From the NCBI GenBank assembly GCA_020057015.1, contig JAGVGS010000075.1, positions 1-17,260 of the forward strand: DNA of 17,260 nucleotides, written 5' to 3'. This document shows positions 6,631-13,840 of the stretch, piece by piece. The translations under genes and the position numbers were made by a program. Within the stretch, counting starts at the first letter, position 1; each line of letters opens with the position of its first letter. This stretch comes from Candidatus Omnitrophota bacterium. GTDB taxonomy: Bacteria; Omnitrophota; Gorgyraeia; Aquiviventales; Aquiviventaceae. The notes beneath the pieces were generated by a model that was not told where the DNA came from, made no database searches, and worked only from the letters and a program-made list of their open reading frames with translations.

Positions 6631-8652
6631 ATGCTCGCCACCCCCTTGCGGGTGCTGCTGTTCGAGGACGACGAAGGCCACGCCATCCTGACGCGCGAGG
6701 CGCTGGAGCAGCAGGGCTATGCCGTGGATGTCGCCCACCGGGCCCGCGAGGGGCTCGACCGCCTCCTGAACACGACGTACGCGCTCTACTTGATCGACGT
6801 CAAGCTGCCGGACCTCACCGGCGTGGAGGTGCTGCGCCGCATCATGACGCTGCAGCCCGGCGCGGTGGCGATTATCGTCAGCGGCCATGGGGATGAGTCG
6901 GCGGCGGTCGAGGCGATGAAGCTGGGGGCCCACGACTATGTCGTCAAGTCCCCGCACATGGAGCACTTGGCCGCCTTGCCCCTCGTCATGCGGGAAGCGC
7001 TCGACCGGCGGCGCCTGAAAGTGGAGCGGGAGGAGCTGCAGACCGAGGTGTGGGAGCACGCTCGCCTGCTCGAAGAGCGCAACGTCGAGCTGCGCCGCGC
7101 GAACGATGAGCTCAAGCGGATGGACCACCTGAAGACCGACCTCGTGGCCATGGTCAGCCACGAGTTGCGCACGCCGCTGGCGACCATCAAGGAATTCACC
7201 GCCATTCTGGTCGACCGGCTGGCCGGCCCCACCACTGCCGACCAAGAGGAATACCTTGGCATCATCCAGACCAATATCAATCGCCTGGCGCGCATCATCG
7301 ACGACTTGCTGGATATGGCCAAAATTGATGCCGGGCGCGTGCTGCTCACCCGGGGCTACGTCGATTTGCCGGTGTTGGTCCGCGAGGTCCTGCAAACCCT
7401 GCGCCCGCTGGCGGACAGCAAGGGCCTGATCCTCGAAGCCCAGGTGCCCCCGCAGGTGGCCAGCGTGTTTGCGGACGCGGATAAGATCACCCAGGTGCTG
7501 GTCAATCTCTTGAGCAACGCGATCAAGTTCACCGACAGCGGCGGCCGCATCACCGTGACCCTCTCTGCGCAGGAGCACGACGTGCAGGTGGCGGTCGCCG
7601 ATACCGGGCCTGGTATCGACCCCGAGCATCAGCCCAAGCTCTTCGAGAAGTTTCAGCAGTTTAGGCGGGTCTCCGATGCGCACGGGAGCAAGGGCACGGG
7701 GTTGGGGCTCGCGATCAGCAAGCGGCTGGTGGAGCTGCACGGGGGGCGCATCTGGGTCACGAGCCACCCGGGCCAGGGCAGCACCTTCTTTTTCACGCTG
7801 CCGCAGTATCAGATGGAAGAAGTGTTTATGGAGTACATTAAGGCCGGCCTGGACCAGGCGCGGGCCCGCCAGGTGCGCTTTTCGATCATTGTGGTGGGGG
7901 TCGCCAATTTTCAGGAGCTCAAGGCGGTCTATGGGATGGAGGAGACCACGCGGCTGTTCAAACAAATCGAGCTCGCCCTGCGCGATACGGTGCGCGGGGG
8001 GGCCGGCGATATCGTGGTGCGCTGGCAGCGCGGCGAAATGGTGGTCATTCTCGCCGAAGTCGACCAGGCCGGGGCGCAGGCCATCGCGCGGCGCATCGTG
8101 GACATGGGACACACCCGCCGGTTCGAGGCCTCGGGCAAGCCCGTGACCATTGTGCTGACGACCGCGACTGCGACGCACCCGGATGAGGCGGCGACCGCGG
8201 AAGAGCTCATGCAGGTGACCGAGCAGCGCCTGCAGCGCCCGGCGGCGGCGCGCACGAGGATCCTGGTGGTGGATGACGAGCCGAAGATCCGCCAGATGCT
8301 CAAGAGCGCGCTGGAGCTGCGCGAGTACGAGGTGGTGACCGCGGCCAGCGGCCCGGAGGCGCTCACGTGCCTAAAACAGGCGCCGGTCGATCTGATCTTG
8401 CTCGATGTGATCATGCCGGTGATGGGCGGCTACGAGGTGTACCACCTGCTGCGCGAAAATCCCTCGACGAAACACACGCCGGTGATTATTCTAACGGCCC
8501 GAGGCGAGCGTAAGGACCGCGAGCTGGGCTTAGACTCAGGAGCCGCGTATAATTACGTGATCAAGCCCTTTCAATTGGACGAGCTGCTGGCCAAGATCCA
8601 CACGCTGCTGCAGCAGCGCCCTGGACACAATGGAGGAGCCTCCGATGGCTGA
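6631..8652 (+). CDS. Hybrid signalling protein: REC - HisKA - HATPase - degenerate GGDEF-like - REC
   Basis: A 673-residue soluble protein with no membrane span. REC1 (about 6-125) has Asp13/Asp14, phospho-Asp56 (LIDVKLP) and Lys106. A coiled coil (130-165) leads into HisKA, VSHELRTP with phospho-His177. The ATPase domain (about 280-392) has N-box QVLVNLLSNAIKF, DTGPGID and GTGLGLA. Residues about 395-535 look like a GGDEF fold (IIVVGVANFQELKAVYG at 419-435), but the signature position reads RWQRGEMVVIL (464-474), so GGDEF is replaced by QRGEM and cyclase activity is unlikely. REC2 (543-662) has Asp548/Asp549, phospho-Asp592 and Lys645. It probably receives phosphate from the upstream kinase and relays it, and may bind nucleotide through the degenerate module. 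Its 3' end overlaps the next gene by eight bases. Confidence 0.9.
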   Translation: MLATPLRVLLFEDDEGHAILTREALEQQGYAVDVAHRAREGLDRLLNTTYALYLIDVKLPDLTGVEVLRRIMTLQPGAVAIIVSGHGDESAAVEAMKLGAHDYVVKSPHMEHLAALPLVMREALDRRRLKVEREELQTEVWEHARLLEERNVELRRANDELKRMDHLKTDLVAMVSHELRTPLATIKEFTAILVDRLAGPTTADQEEYLGIIQTNINRLARIIDDLLDMAKIDAGRVLLTRGYVDLPVLVREVLQTLRPLADSKGLILEAQVPPQVASVFADADKITQVLVNLLSNAIKFTDSGGRITVTLSAQEHDVQVAVADTGPGIDPEHQPKLFEKFQQFRRVSDAHGSKGTGLGLAISKRLVELHGGRIWVTSHPGQGSTFFFTLPQYQMEEVFMEYIKAGLDQARARQVRFSIIVVGVANFQELKAVYGMEETTRLFKQIELALRDTVRGGAGDIVVRWQRGEMVVILAEVDQAGAQAIARRIVDMGHTRRFEASGKPVTIVLTTATATHPDEAATAEELMQVTEQRLQRPAAARTRILVVDDEPKIRQMLKSALELREYEVVTAASGPEALTCLKQAPVDLILLDVIMPVMGGYEVYHLLRENPSTKHTPVIILTARGERKDRELGLDSGAAYNYVIKPFQLDELLAKIHTLLQQRPGHNGGASDG

Positions 8653-9034
8653 TGGTAAGACGATCCTGTTAGCGGATGATGAGCCGCAGCTCGCGCTGGC
8701 GGTGAAGATCCGCCTCGAGTCCAAGGGCTACACGGTGGTGACGGCCCCCGATGGCCGCGCGGCGCTGGAGGCGGCCAAGCAGAAGACCCCGGACCTCATC
8801 ATCCTCGACGTGATGATGCCGATCATGGACGGCTATTCCTGCCTGCGGGAGCTCAACACGCACTTCGGCCGCGGCAAGATCCCCATTCTGATCCTCACGG
8901 CGCGCGAGCGGATGAAGGACCTCTTCGAGCTAGAGGGCATCGAAGACTACGTGGTCAAGCCCTTTGATCATGAGGACCTGTTGGTGCGCATTGAGCGCGC
9001 CTTCAAGCGCCGCACGGCCGCGAAGCCGGCGTGA
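8645..9034 (+). CDS. Single-domain response regulator (CheY/DivK-like)
   Basis: A 129-residue receiver only. Acidic Asp11/Asp12, phospho-Asp55 (LIILDVMMP), Thr85 and Lys105 (DYVVKPF) are intact. The start at 8645 is chosen because GGAGG at 8632-8636 lies eight bases upstream; an earlier in-frame ATG at 8630 would overlap that site. The gene overlaps the end of the hybrid kinase by eight bases, and its own stop overlaps the GTG start of the siroheme decarboxylase (GTGA), which suggests translational coupling. With no DNA-binding domain it probably acts by protein contact. It is a likely acceptor from the hybrid kinase. Confidence 0.9.
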   Translation: MADGKTILLADDEPQLALAVKIRLESKGYTVVTAPDGRAALEAAKQKTPDLIILDVMMPIMDGYSCLRELNTHFGRGKIPILILTARERMKDLFELEGIEDYVVKPFDHEDLLVRIERAFKRRTAAKPA

Positions 9035-10092
9035 AAAGCGGGGACATGACCACCGCTGCGCACGTGCTGGATGAGCTCGACAAGTCGCTGCTCACCGAAG
9101 CCCAGAAATCCTTCCCCATCGATCATCGCCCATTCGAAGTGCTCGCCGAGCGCTTAGGCATCACGGAGCAGCGCTGCCTGGAGCGCATCGAGCGCCTGAA
9201 GGCGGCGGGCATCATCCGCCAGATCTCGGCGATCTTCGACCCGCGGGCCCTGGGCTACCAGAGCCTGGTGGCGGCGATGCGCGTGCCGCCGGCCAGCGTC
9301 GACGCGGCGGCTCAGCGGCTGAACCAGCACCCCGGGGTCTCGCACAACTACCAGCGCAACGACCTCTTCAATCTCTGGTTCACGATCGCCCTGCCGCCGA
9401 GCGATTCGCTCGAGCAGGTGATCGGCATCCTGCACGCGCAGGCCGGGGCGGAAGAAACGATCATCCTGCCGATCCTCAAGCTCTACAAAGTGGGCATGAA
9501 GCTCGACCTGACCGGCCAGGAGCCGCCGCTGGAGAGCCAGGACGAGATCTATGATGAGCGCCGCCGCATCGCCACTCGCCCCCCGCTGAATGAGCAGGAT
9601 CTGCGCGGCATCCGCGTGCTGCAAGAGGACCTGCCGCTGATCGAGCTGCCCTTTGCGGTGCTGGCCGAGCAGGCCGAGACGACTGAGGCTGACCTGTTCG
9701 CCTGGATGCGGCGGATGGAGCACTTCGGCTATATGCGCCGCTTCGCCGCGATCTTGCACCAGCACCAGGCCGGGTTCTTGGCCAACGCGCTGGTCGTCTG
9801 GCAGCCTCCGATGGCGCAGGTCGACACGGTGGGCGAACAAATCGCGCTGTTCCGCGCCGTGAGCCATGCGTACCGCTGCCCGACCTACCCGAACTGGCCC
9901 TACCCGCTCTTTACCATGCTGCATGGCCAGAGCCAGGCCGCCTGCATGGACCTGGTCGCGCAGATCGAAGAGCGTGTCGGTGCCTACCCGCACAAGAGCC
10001 TGCTCAGCGTGAAGGAATACAAAAAGGAGCGCGTCAAGTACTTCACATCCGCCCTGGATGATTGGTGGCGCACCGCCGGCACCAAGAGTTAA
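9031..10092 (+). CDS. Fused siroheme decarboxylase (AhbA-AhbB / NirDL type)
   Basis: Two Lrp/AsnC-like halves in one 353-residue chain. Half one (about 12-165) starts LDELDKSLLTEAQKSFPID and has RPFEVLAERLG (33-43) as helix-turn-helix relic, then the family marker GVSHNYQRNDLFNLWFT (102-118). Half two (about 185-345) repeats this: LIELPFAVLAEQ (203-214), then AVSHAYRCPTYPNWPYPLFTMLHG (276-299) and EYKKERVKYF (329-338). AhbA/B and NirD/L/G/H remove two acetate carboxyls from siroheme to give didecarboxysiroheme, an intermediate to heme by the siroheme route or to heme d1. No nirS, nirJ, ahbC or ahbD is in view, so the branch is undecided. GTG at 9031 overlaps the previous stop; ATG at 9046 is an equally possible start. 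Ten bases separate it from the reductase gene. Confidence 0.88.
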   Translation: MKSGDMTTAAHVLDELDKSLLTEAQKSFPIDHRPFEVLAERLGITEQRCLERIERLKAAGIIRQISAIFDPRALGYQSLVAAMRVPPASVDAAAQRLNQHPGVSHNYQRNDLFNLWFTIALPPSDSLEQVIGILHAQAGAEETIILPILKLYKVGMKLDLTGQEPPLESQDEIYDERRRIATRPPLNEQDLRGIRVLQEDLPLIELPFAVLAEQAETTEADLFAWMRRMEHFGYMRRFAAILHQHQAGFLANALVVWQPPMAQVDTVGEQIALFRAVSHAYRCPTYPNWPYPLFTMLHGQSQAACMDLVAQIEERVGAYPHKSLLSVKEYKKERVKYFTSALDDWWRTAGTKS

Positions 10093-10102
10093 AGGCTCCG
10101 AT

Positions 10103-11755
10103 ATGGCTAATACCGCTGAAGTGATCAAGCAGCGCTACGGTAATCCCTTTGACGTGACCAAGGCGCTCGAGCGCGCGGCGAGCCAGGGGATCGGCGCGTT
10201 GAGCGAGGACGACTTGTTCATGTGCAAGTGGCTGGGGCTCTATACCCACCGCCATGAGCGGGAATTTTTCATGTTGCGGACAAGGCACCCGAATGGGTTC
10301 GTGACCCCGGCGCAGTTGGACACGCTTGCCGAGATCGCGGAAAAAAAGAACAAAGGGTACGCTGATATCACGACCCGGCAGGATTTCCAGTTGCACTGGG
10401 TGCATGTCAGCCAGACACTGGAGATCTTGCAGCAGTTGAAGGCGGCGGGCATCGCCACGCAGGGCGCGTGCGGCGATATCCTGCGCAACATCGTCGGCTG
10501 CCCGGTGGCCGGGGTGGACAAGGAAGAATTGTTTGATGCCAGCCCTACGGCCTTCGCGCTTAATGCGTTCTTCTTGAGCGACCCGGCCTATGCGAACTTG
10601 CCGCGCAAGTACAAGATCGGGGTCTCGGCGTGCCGCACGTGGTGCGCGCATCCGGAGATCCAGTGCCTGGCGTTTGTGGGAGCGAGCCGGCAAGGCCCCT
10701 CCGGGCCAGAGCTGGGGTTTGATGTGCGCGTGGGCGGCGGGCTGGCGACCCAGCCGTTCATCAGCCAGCGCCTGAACGCTTTCGTCCGTCCCGAAGAGGC
10801 AGTGGACGTGGCCCGGCACATCACGGATATTTGGCGCCAGGATCCGGTGTATCGCGAGAAGCGCCACCACGCGCGGTTGAAGTTTCTCATCCACGACTGG
10901 GGGGTGCCCAAGTTCCGCGAGGCGCTGGAGCAGCGGCTCGGACGGCCCTTGACCCCAGCATCCGAGGACTACCAGGAGCCGGCGGAGAGCTTCCGCGACC
11001 ACGTGGGCGTGCACGCGCAAAAACAACCCGGGCTCTATTACATCGGCGCCCCGGTGCTGGTGGGGCGCATCACGGGCGTGCAAATGCGCAAGATCGCCGA
11101 CCTCTCCAGGCGCTATGCCGATGGGCAGAGCCTGCGCCTGACGGTGCGGCAGAATCTCTTGCTGCTCAACGTCGCCGAGGCCCATGTCGACAAGGTGCTG
11201 GGCCATTTGCGCGATGCGGGGCTGTCGATCAGCGCGCATCCGATACGGCGCAGCGTCGTGACGTGCACGGGCAGCGAGTTTTGCAAGCTGGCCATCACCG
11301 AAACCAAGGCGCGCTCGCGCCAGATCGTGGAGTATTTGGAGAAGCGCGTGCCGCTCGAGGAGCCGCTACGGTTGCACATTACCGGCTGCCCGAATGCCTG
11401 CGCGCAGTATCAGGTGGCGCATATCGGCCTGATGGGCTCTAAGGCCAAGGTCGATGGACAAGTGGTGGATGCGTATGACATTCTCGTGGGCGGGCGGCTG
11501 GGCCAGGGCGCTGGTTTCAATCATGCGCTGGTGCGCCGAGTGCCGGCCGCTGAGTGCGCCAAACGGCTCGAGCAGCTGCTGCTGGGCTTCAAGCGGCAGC
11601 GCAAGCCGCGCGAAGGCTTCAGCGATTGGTGCGGGCGCATCGGCGATGAGGCGCTGATCAAGCTCTTGACCGAAGGGGCGGCGCATCCACTGGCGGGTGT
11701 GGAGCCGGTGCCGATACCACCGGTGCCTGAGGCCGATGGCCCGGTGTATGGATGA
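10103..11755 (+). CDS. nirA: Siroheme/[4Fe-4S] ferredoxin-type nitrite (or sulfite) reductase
   Basis: A 550-residue enzyme for six-electron reduction of nitrite to ammonia or sulfite to sulfide. The cluster/siroheme ligands are TCTGSEFC (Cys388, Cys394; CX5C) and GCPNAC (Cys429, Cys433; CX3C). Both ferredoxin-like repeats are seen (ITTRQDFQLHWV near 89-100 and LRLTVRQNLLLLNV near 344-357). The GDILRNIVGCPVAGVD block (124-139) resembles nitrite reductases. In mycobacterial sulfite reductase, as I remember it, a cysteine near here cross-links to a tyrosine, and here the aligned residue appears to be Ile. That favours nitrite, but the sulfur-type neighbours downstream argue for keeping sulfite open. 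The ATG at 10103 is preferred over 10058, which lies inside the previous gene. The end overlaps the DsrE-family gene by ATGA. An extra Cys cluster (177, 181, 188) sits in the first half. Confidence 0.9.
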   Translation: MANTAEVIKQRYGNPFDVTKALERAASQGIGALSEDDLFMCKWLGLYTHRHEREFFMLRTRHPNGFVTPAQLDTLAEIAEKKNKGYADITTRQDFQLHWVHVSQTLEILQQLKAAGIATQGACGDILRNIVGCPVAGVDKEELFDASPTAFALNAFFLSDPAYANLPRKYKIGVSACRTWCAHPEIQCLAFVGASRQGPSGPELGFDVRVGGGLATQPFISQRLNAFVRPEEAVDVARHITDIWRQDPVYREKRHHARLKFLIHDWGVPKFREALEQRLGRPLTPASEDYQEPAESFRDHVGVHAQKQPGLYYIGAPVLVGRITGVQMRKIADLSRRYADGQSLRLTVRQNLLLLNVAEAHVDKVLGHLRDAGLSISAHPIRRSVVTCTGSEFCKLAITETKARSRQIVEYLEKRVPLEEPLRLHITGCPNACAQYQVAHIGLMGSKAKVDGQVVDAYDILVGGRLGQGAGFNHALVRRVPAAECAKRLEQLLLGFKRQRKPREGFSDWCGRIGDEALIKLLTEGAAHPLAGVEPVPIPPVPEADGPVYG

Positions 11756-12162
11756 AAAGCCTGGCTGTGCTGGTCTCCGGCGGCAGCACCAACAACCTGA
11801 TCCAGGTGCTGACGCTCCTCATGGCCGCGGTGCATTCTGAGCTGAAAGTGCGGGTGCTGTTCCGCGACGAATCCGTGCTGCGGCTGACGCGGGGGAAGAT
11901 CAACGCGCTGGAGCTCAGCAGCCCGCTGAGCCAAGACCCCCAGGTGCCGCAGCGCCTCAAGCAGCTCGACTTGTTGGACGTACATAAGCTCTGCCGCGAC
12001 ATCAAAGCCTCCGGCGACGTGAAGTATTACGCCTGCAGCTCTTCGATGGCGGTGTGCGGGCTCAAGCCAGAGGATTTGATCCCTGAGATCGACGCGGTGC
12101 GGGGCTTGCCGGCCTTCTTGCTGGAAGATATCGCGGCCGCGGACAAAGTCCTGAGCTTTTAA
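11752..12162 (+). CDS. DsrE/DsrF-like sulfur-carrier family protein
   Basis: A 136-residue small alpha/beta protein. It begins with SLAVLVSGGSTNNLIQVLTL, the usual first strand and helix of DsrE-like proteins. The signature YYACSSSMAVCGLKPEDLIPEIDAV (92-116) carries Cys95 and Cys102, and a further Cys81 precedes it. Related DsrE/TusD and DsrE2 proteins carry persulfide sulfur on a conserved cysteine in sulfur relays; which of these three cysteines would be active is not clear. The ATG shares ATGA with the stop of the reductase gene, so the two are translationally coupled. The E1-rhodanese gene follows 13 bases later. The exact sulfur donor and acceptor are unknown; the DsrE family assignment is firm, the relay role is inference. 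Confidence 0.8.
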   Translation: MKSLAVLVSGGSTNNLIQVLTLLMAAVHSELKVRVLFRDESVLRLTRGKINALELSSPLSQDPQVPQRLKQLDLLDVHKLCRDIKASGDVKYYACSSSMAVCGLKPEDLIPEIDAVRGLPAFLLEDIAAADKVLSF

Positions 12163-12175
12163 CTGTGAGGGTGTG

Positions 12176-13324
12176 ATGGCTGACCTGACGCGCGACGAAA
12201 TACTTCGCTATAGCCGGCACCTCATCATGCCCGAGGTGGGCATCGAGGGCCAGCGCAAGCTGAAAGCAGCCAGCATCCTGCTGATCGGGGCCGGAGGCCT
12301 GGGCTCGCCGCTAGGGCTGTACCTGGCCGCTGCCGGGGTAGGGCGCCTCGGCATCGTGGATTTCGACAAGGTGGATTTCACTAACCTCCAGCGGCAGATC
12401 ATCCACCGCACCGAGGATGTGGGGCGCCTGAAGGTCGATTCGGCCAAGGAGCGCCTCCATGCCATCAATCCCGAAGTGGATGTTACAACCTACAATACCC
12501 GCCTCTCGCGCGAGAACATCATGGATCTGATCAAGCCCTACGACCTCGTGATCGACGGCACGGATAATTTTCCCACGCGCTACCTGGTCAACGATGCGTG
12601 TGTCTTCCAGAAGAAGCCCAACATTTACGGCTCGATCTTTCGCTTCGACGGCCAGGCGACGGTCTTCGCGCCGTTTCAGGGGCCGTGCTACCGCTGTTTG
12701 TACCCCGAGCCGCCGCCGCCGGGGATGGTCCCTAGTTGCGCCGAGGGCGGGGTGCTGGGCGTGTTGCCGGGCATTATCGGCGTCATTCAGGCGACCGAAG
12801 CGGTGAAGCTGATCATCGGCCAGGGCCAGCCGCTCATCGGGCGGCTGCTGCTCTATAACGCGCTGGAGATGAAGTTCCGCGAGGTGAAGCTGCGCCGCAG
12901 CCCCAGCTGCCCGGTGTGCGGCGACCACCCGACCGTGAAGGCACTCATCGACTACGACGAATTTTGCGGCCTGACGCGCGGGGGAGAGGCCGAAGGAGCG
13001 CACAGCGAGTATGACCTGGGGCCCAGCGAGGTGCAGCGGTATCTCAAGGCGCATCCCGCCGCGGTGCTGCTCGACGTGCGCGAGCCGCACGAGGCTGAGA
13101 TCGTGACCATCGAAGGCTCGCGGCTCATCCCGCTTTCCGAGCTGCACTTGCGCGCGAATGAGCTCGATACGGCCGATGACCTCATCACCTTCTGCCACCA
13201 CGGGCATCGCAGCCTGCAGGCGATCAAGACGCTGGAGCGCTTCGGGTTTCGCAAGCTCAAGCACCTGCGTGGCGGGATCGATGCCTGGGCCTGCGAGGTC
13301 GACCAGGACCTGGCCCGCTATTGA
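12176..13324 (+). CDS. moeZ: MoeB/ThiF-type E1 adenylyltransferase with C-terminal rhodanese domain (MoeZ/MOCS3-like)
   Basis: Activates the C-terminal glycine of a small ubiquitin-like sulfur carrier (MoaD, ThiS or CysO type) as an adenylate and passes sulfur to it. The E1 domain (1-250) has GAGGLGS (38-44), ATP-site residues DFTNLQRQ (67-74), GTDNFPTRY (128-136) and zinc ligands CYRC (171-174) and CPVC (245-248). The conserved PSCAEGGVLG (187-196) contains Cys188. The rhodanese domain (about 283-382) has the active loop FCHHGHRS (339-346) with Cys340 and Arg345, so sulfur transfer looks functional. The start is ATG 12176 (GAGG five bases upstream) rather than the GTG three bases earlier. 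No MoaD/ThiS-like carrier gene is in the window. It is the last gene of the operon; no clear terminator is seen after it. Confidence 0.92.
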   Translation: MADLTRDEILRYSRHLIMPEVGIEGQRKLKAASILLIGAGGLGSPLGLYLAAAGVGRLGIVDFDKVDFTNLQRQIIHRTEDVGRLKVDSAKERLHAINPEVDVTTYNTRLSRENIMDLIKPYDLVIDGTDNFPTRYLVNDACVFQKKPNIYGSIFRFDGQATVFAPFQGPCYRCLYPEPPPPGMVPSCAEGGVLGVLPGIIGVIQATEAVKLIIGQGQPLIGRLLLYNALEMKFREVKLRRSPSCPVCGDHPTVKALIDYDEFCGLTRGGEAEGAHSEYDLGPSEVQRYLKAHPAAVLLDVREPHEAEIVTIEGSRLIPLSELHLRANELDTADDLITFCHHGHRSLQAIKTLERFGFRKLKHLRGGIDAWACEVDQDLARY

Positions 13325-13414
13325 TTTGACGCGGCCCGGAGCAAAGGCTCTGTGCGAGTTCCGAGCAGCAGCGAGGTGTTTGAGCACGGAGGCTTTGCGC
13401 AGGGCCGCGGCACA

Positions 13415-13443
13415 TTGACAAGCGTGCCATACCAATCGACAAT
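13415..13443 (+). promoter_or_regulatory. Sigma70-like promoter for the receiver-Cache-secreted protein operon
   Basis: TTGACA (13415-13420), a perfect -35 box, is 17 bases from GACAAT (13438-13443). The expected transcription start falls on or beside the ATG at 13450, so the message is probably leaderless. No Shine-Dalgarno sequence is present. The rest of 13325-13414 holds nothing recognisable. Confidence 0.55.
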
Positions 13444-13449
13444 AGCGGC

Positions 13450-13830
13450 ATGATGCAGCTTTCCGGCACCATCCTCGTGGCCGATGATGAGCCCATGATC
13501 CGCCGCATCCTGGAGGCGTTCTTCCAGAAGCGGGGGCTCAAGGTCCTCACCGCGGCTTCAGGCGAAGAAGTGCTGCAGCGCCTCACGGAGAAGCCCATCG
13601 CCGTGCTGCTCGATATCAACATGCCGGGCCTGAGCGGGGTGGAGACCCTCAAGCGCGTCCACGCGCTCCAGCCTCAGCTGCCGGTCATCATGGTCACCGC
13701 CAACGAGGATGAAGAGACCATCCGCGAAGCGCTGGAGGCCGGCGCCTACGATTATGTCGTCAAACCCTTCAGCCTCGAATACCTGGAGACGGTGTTGCTG
13801 ACGAAGATCCTGCTGGGCCTGGAGAGTTAA
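13450..13830 (+). CDS. Single-domain response regulator
   Basis: A 126-residue receiver with all phosphorylation residues: Asp12/Asp13, phospho-Asp55 (LLDINMP), Thr83 and Lys105 (DYVVKPFSLEYL). It ends just after the receiver fold, so there is no output domain. Two ATG codons are adjacent (13450 and 13453); the first is used here, lying right after a probable leaderless promoter. Ten bases separate it from the Cache-domain membrane gene, which has no kinase of its own. The phosphate donor must therefore be elsewhere, perhaps the two kinases of the preceding operon. Confidence 0.88.
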   Translation: MMQLSGTILVADDEPMIRRILEAFFQKRGLKVLTAASGEEVLQRLTEKPIAVLLDINMPGLSGVETLKRVHALQPQLPVIMVTANEDEETIREALEAGAYDYVVKPFSLEYLETVLLTKILLGLES

Positions 13831-13840
13831 CCCCTCGCGC

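Noticed and set aside
6544..8178. Long minus-strand open frame (544 codons) antisense to the hybrid kinase
   Set aside because: The plus-strand frame has clear REC, HisKA and ATPase motifs. The minus frame is a GC-rich shadow with His/Gln/Arg-heavy composition and no recognisable domain.
9034..9045. AAAAGCGGGGAC repeated at 3981-3992, within the terminator
   Set aside because: A 12-base match in 17 kb is expected several times by chance, and the second copy has no hairpin partner.
9154..10128. Minus-strand open frame (324 codons) antisense to the siroheme decarboxylase
   Set aside because: A shadow frame with no motif; the plus frame shows two full decarboxylase halves.
10043..11239. Minus-strand open frame (398 codons) antisense to the reductase
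   Set aside because: A shadow of the nirA-like gene, whose Cys motifs and conserved blocks are unmistakable.
13325..13414. Possible terminator after the E1-rhodanese gene (GAGC/GCTC with a four-base loop)
   Set aside because: The stem is only four pairs and has no T-tract.
12311..13435. Minus-strand open frame (374 codons) antisense to the MoeB-rhodanese gene
   Set aside because: The plus frame has all E1 and rhodanese motifs; the opposite frame has no domain and unnatural composition.
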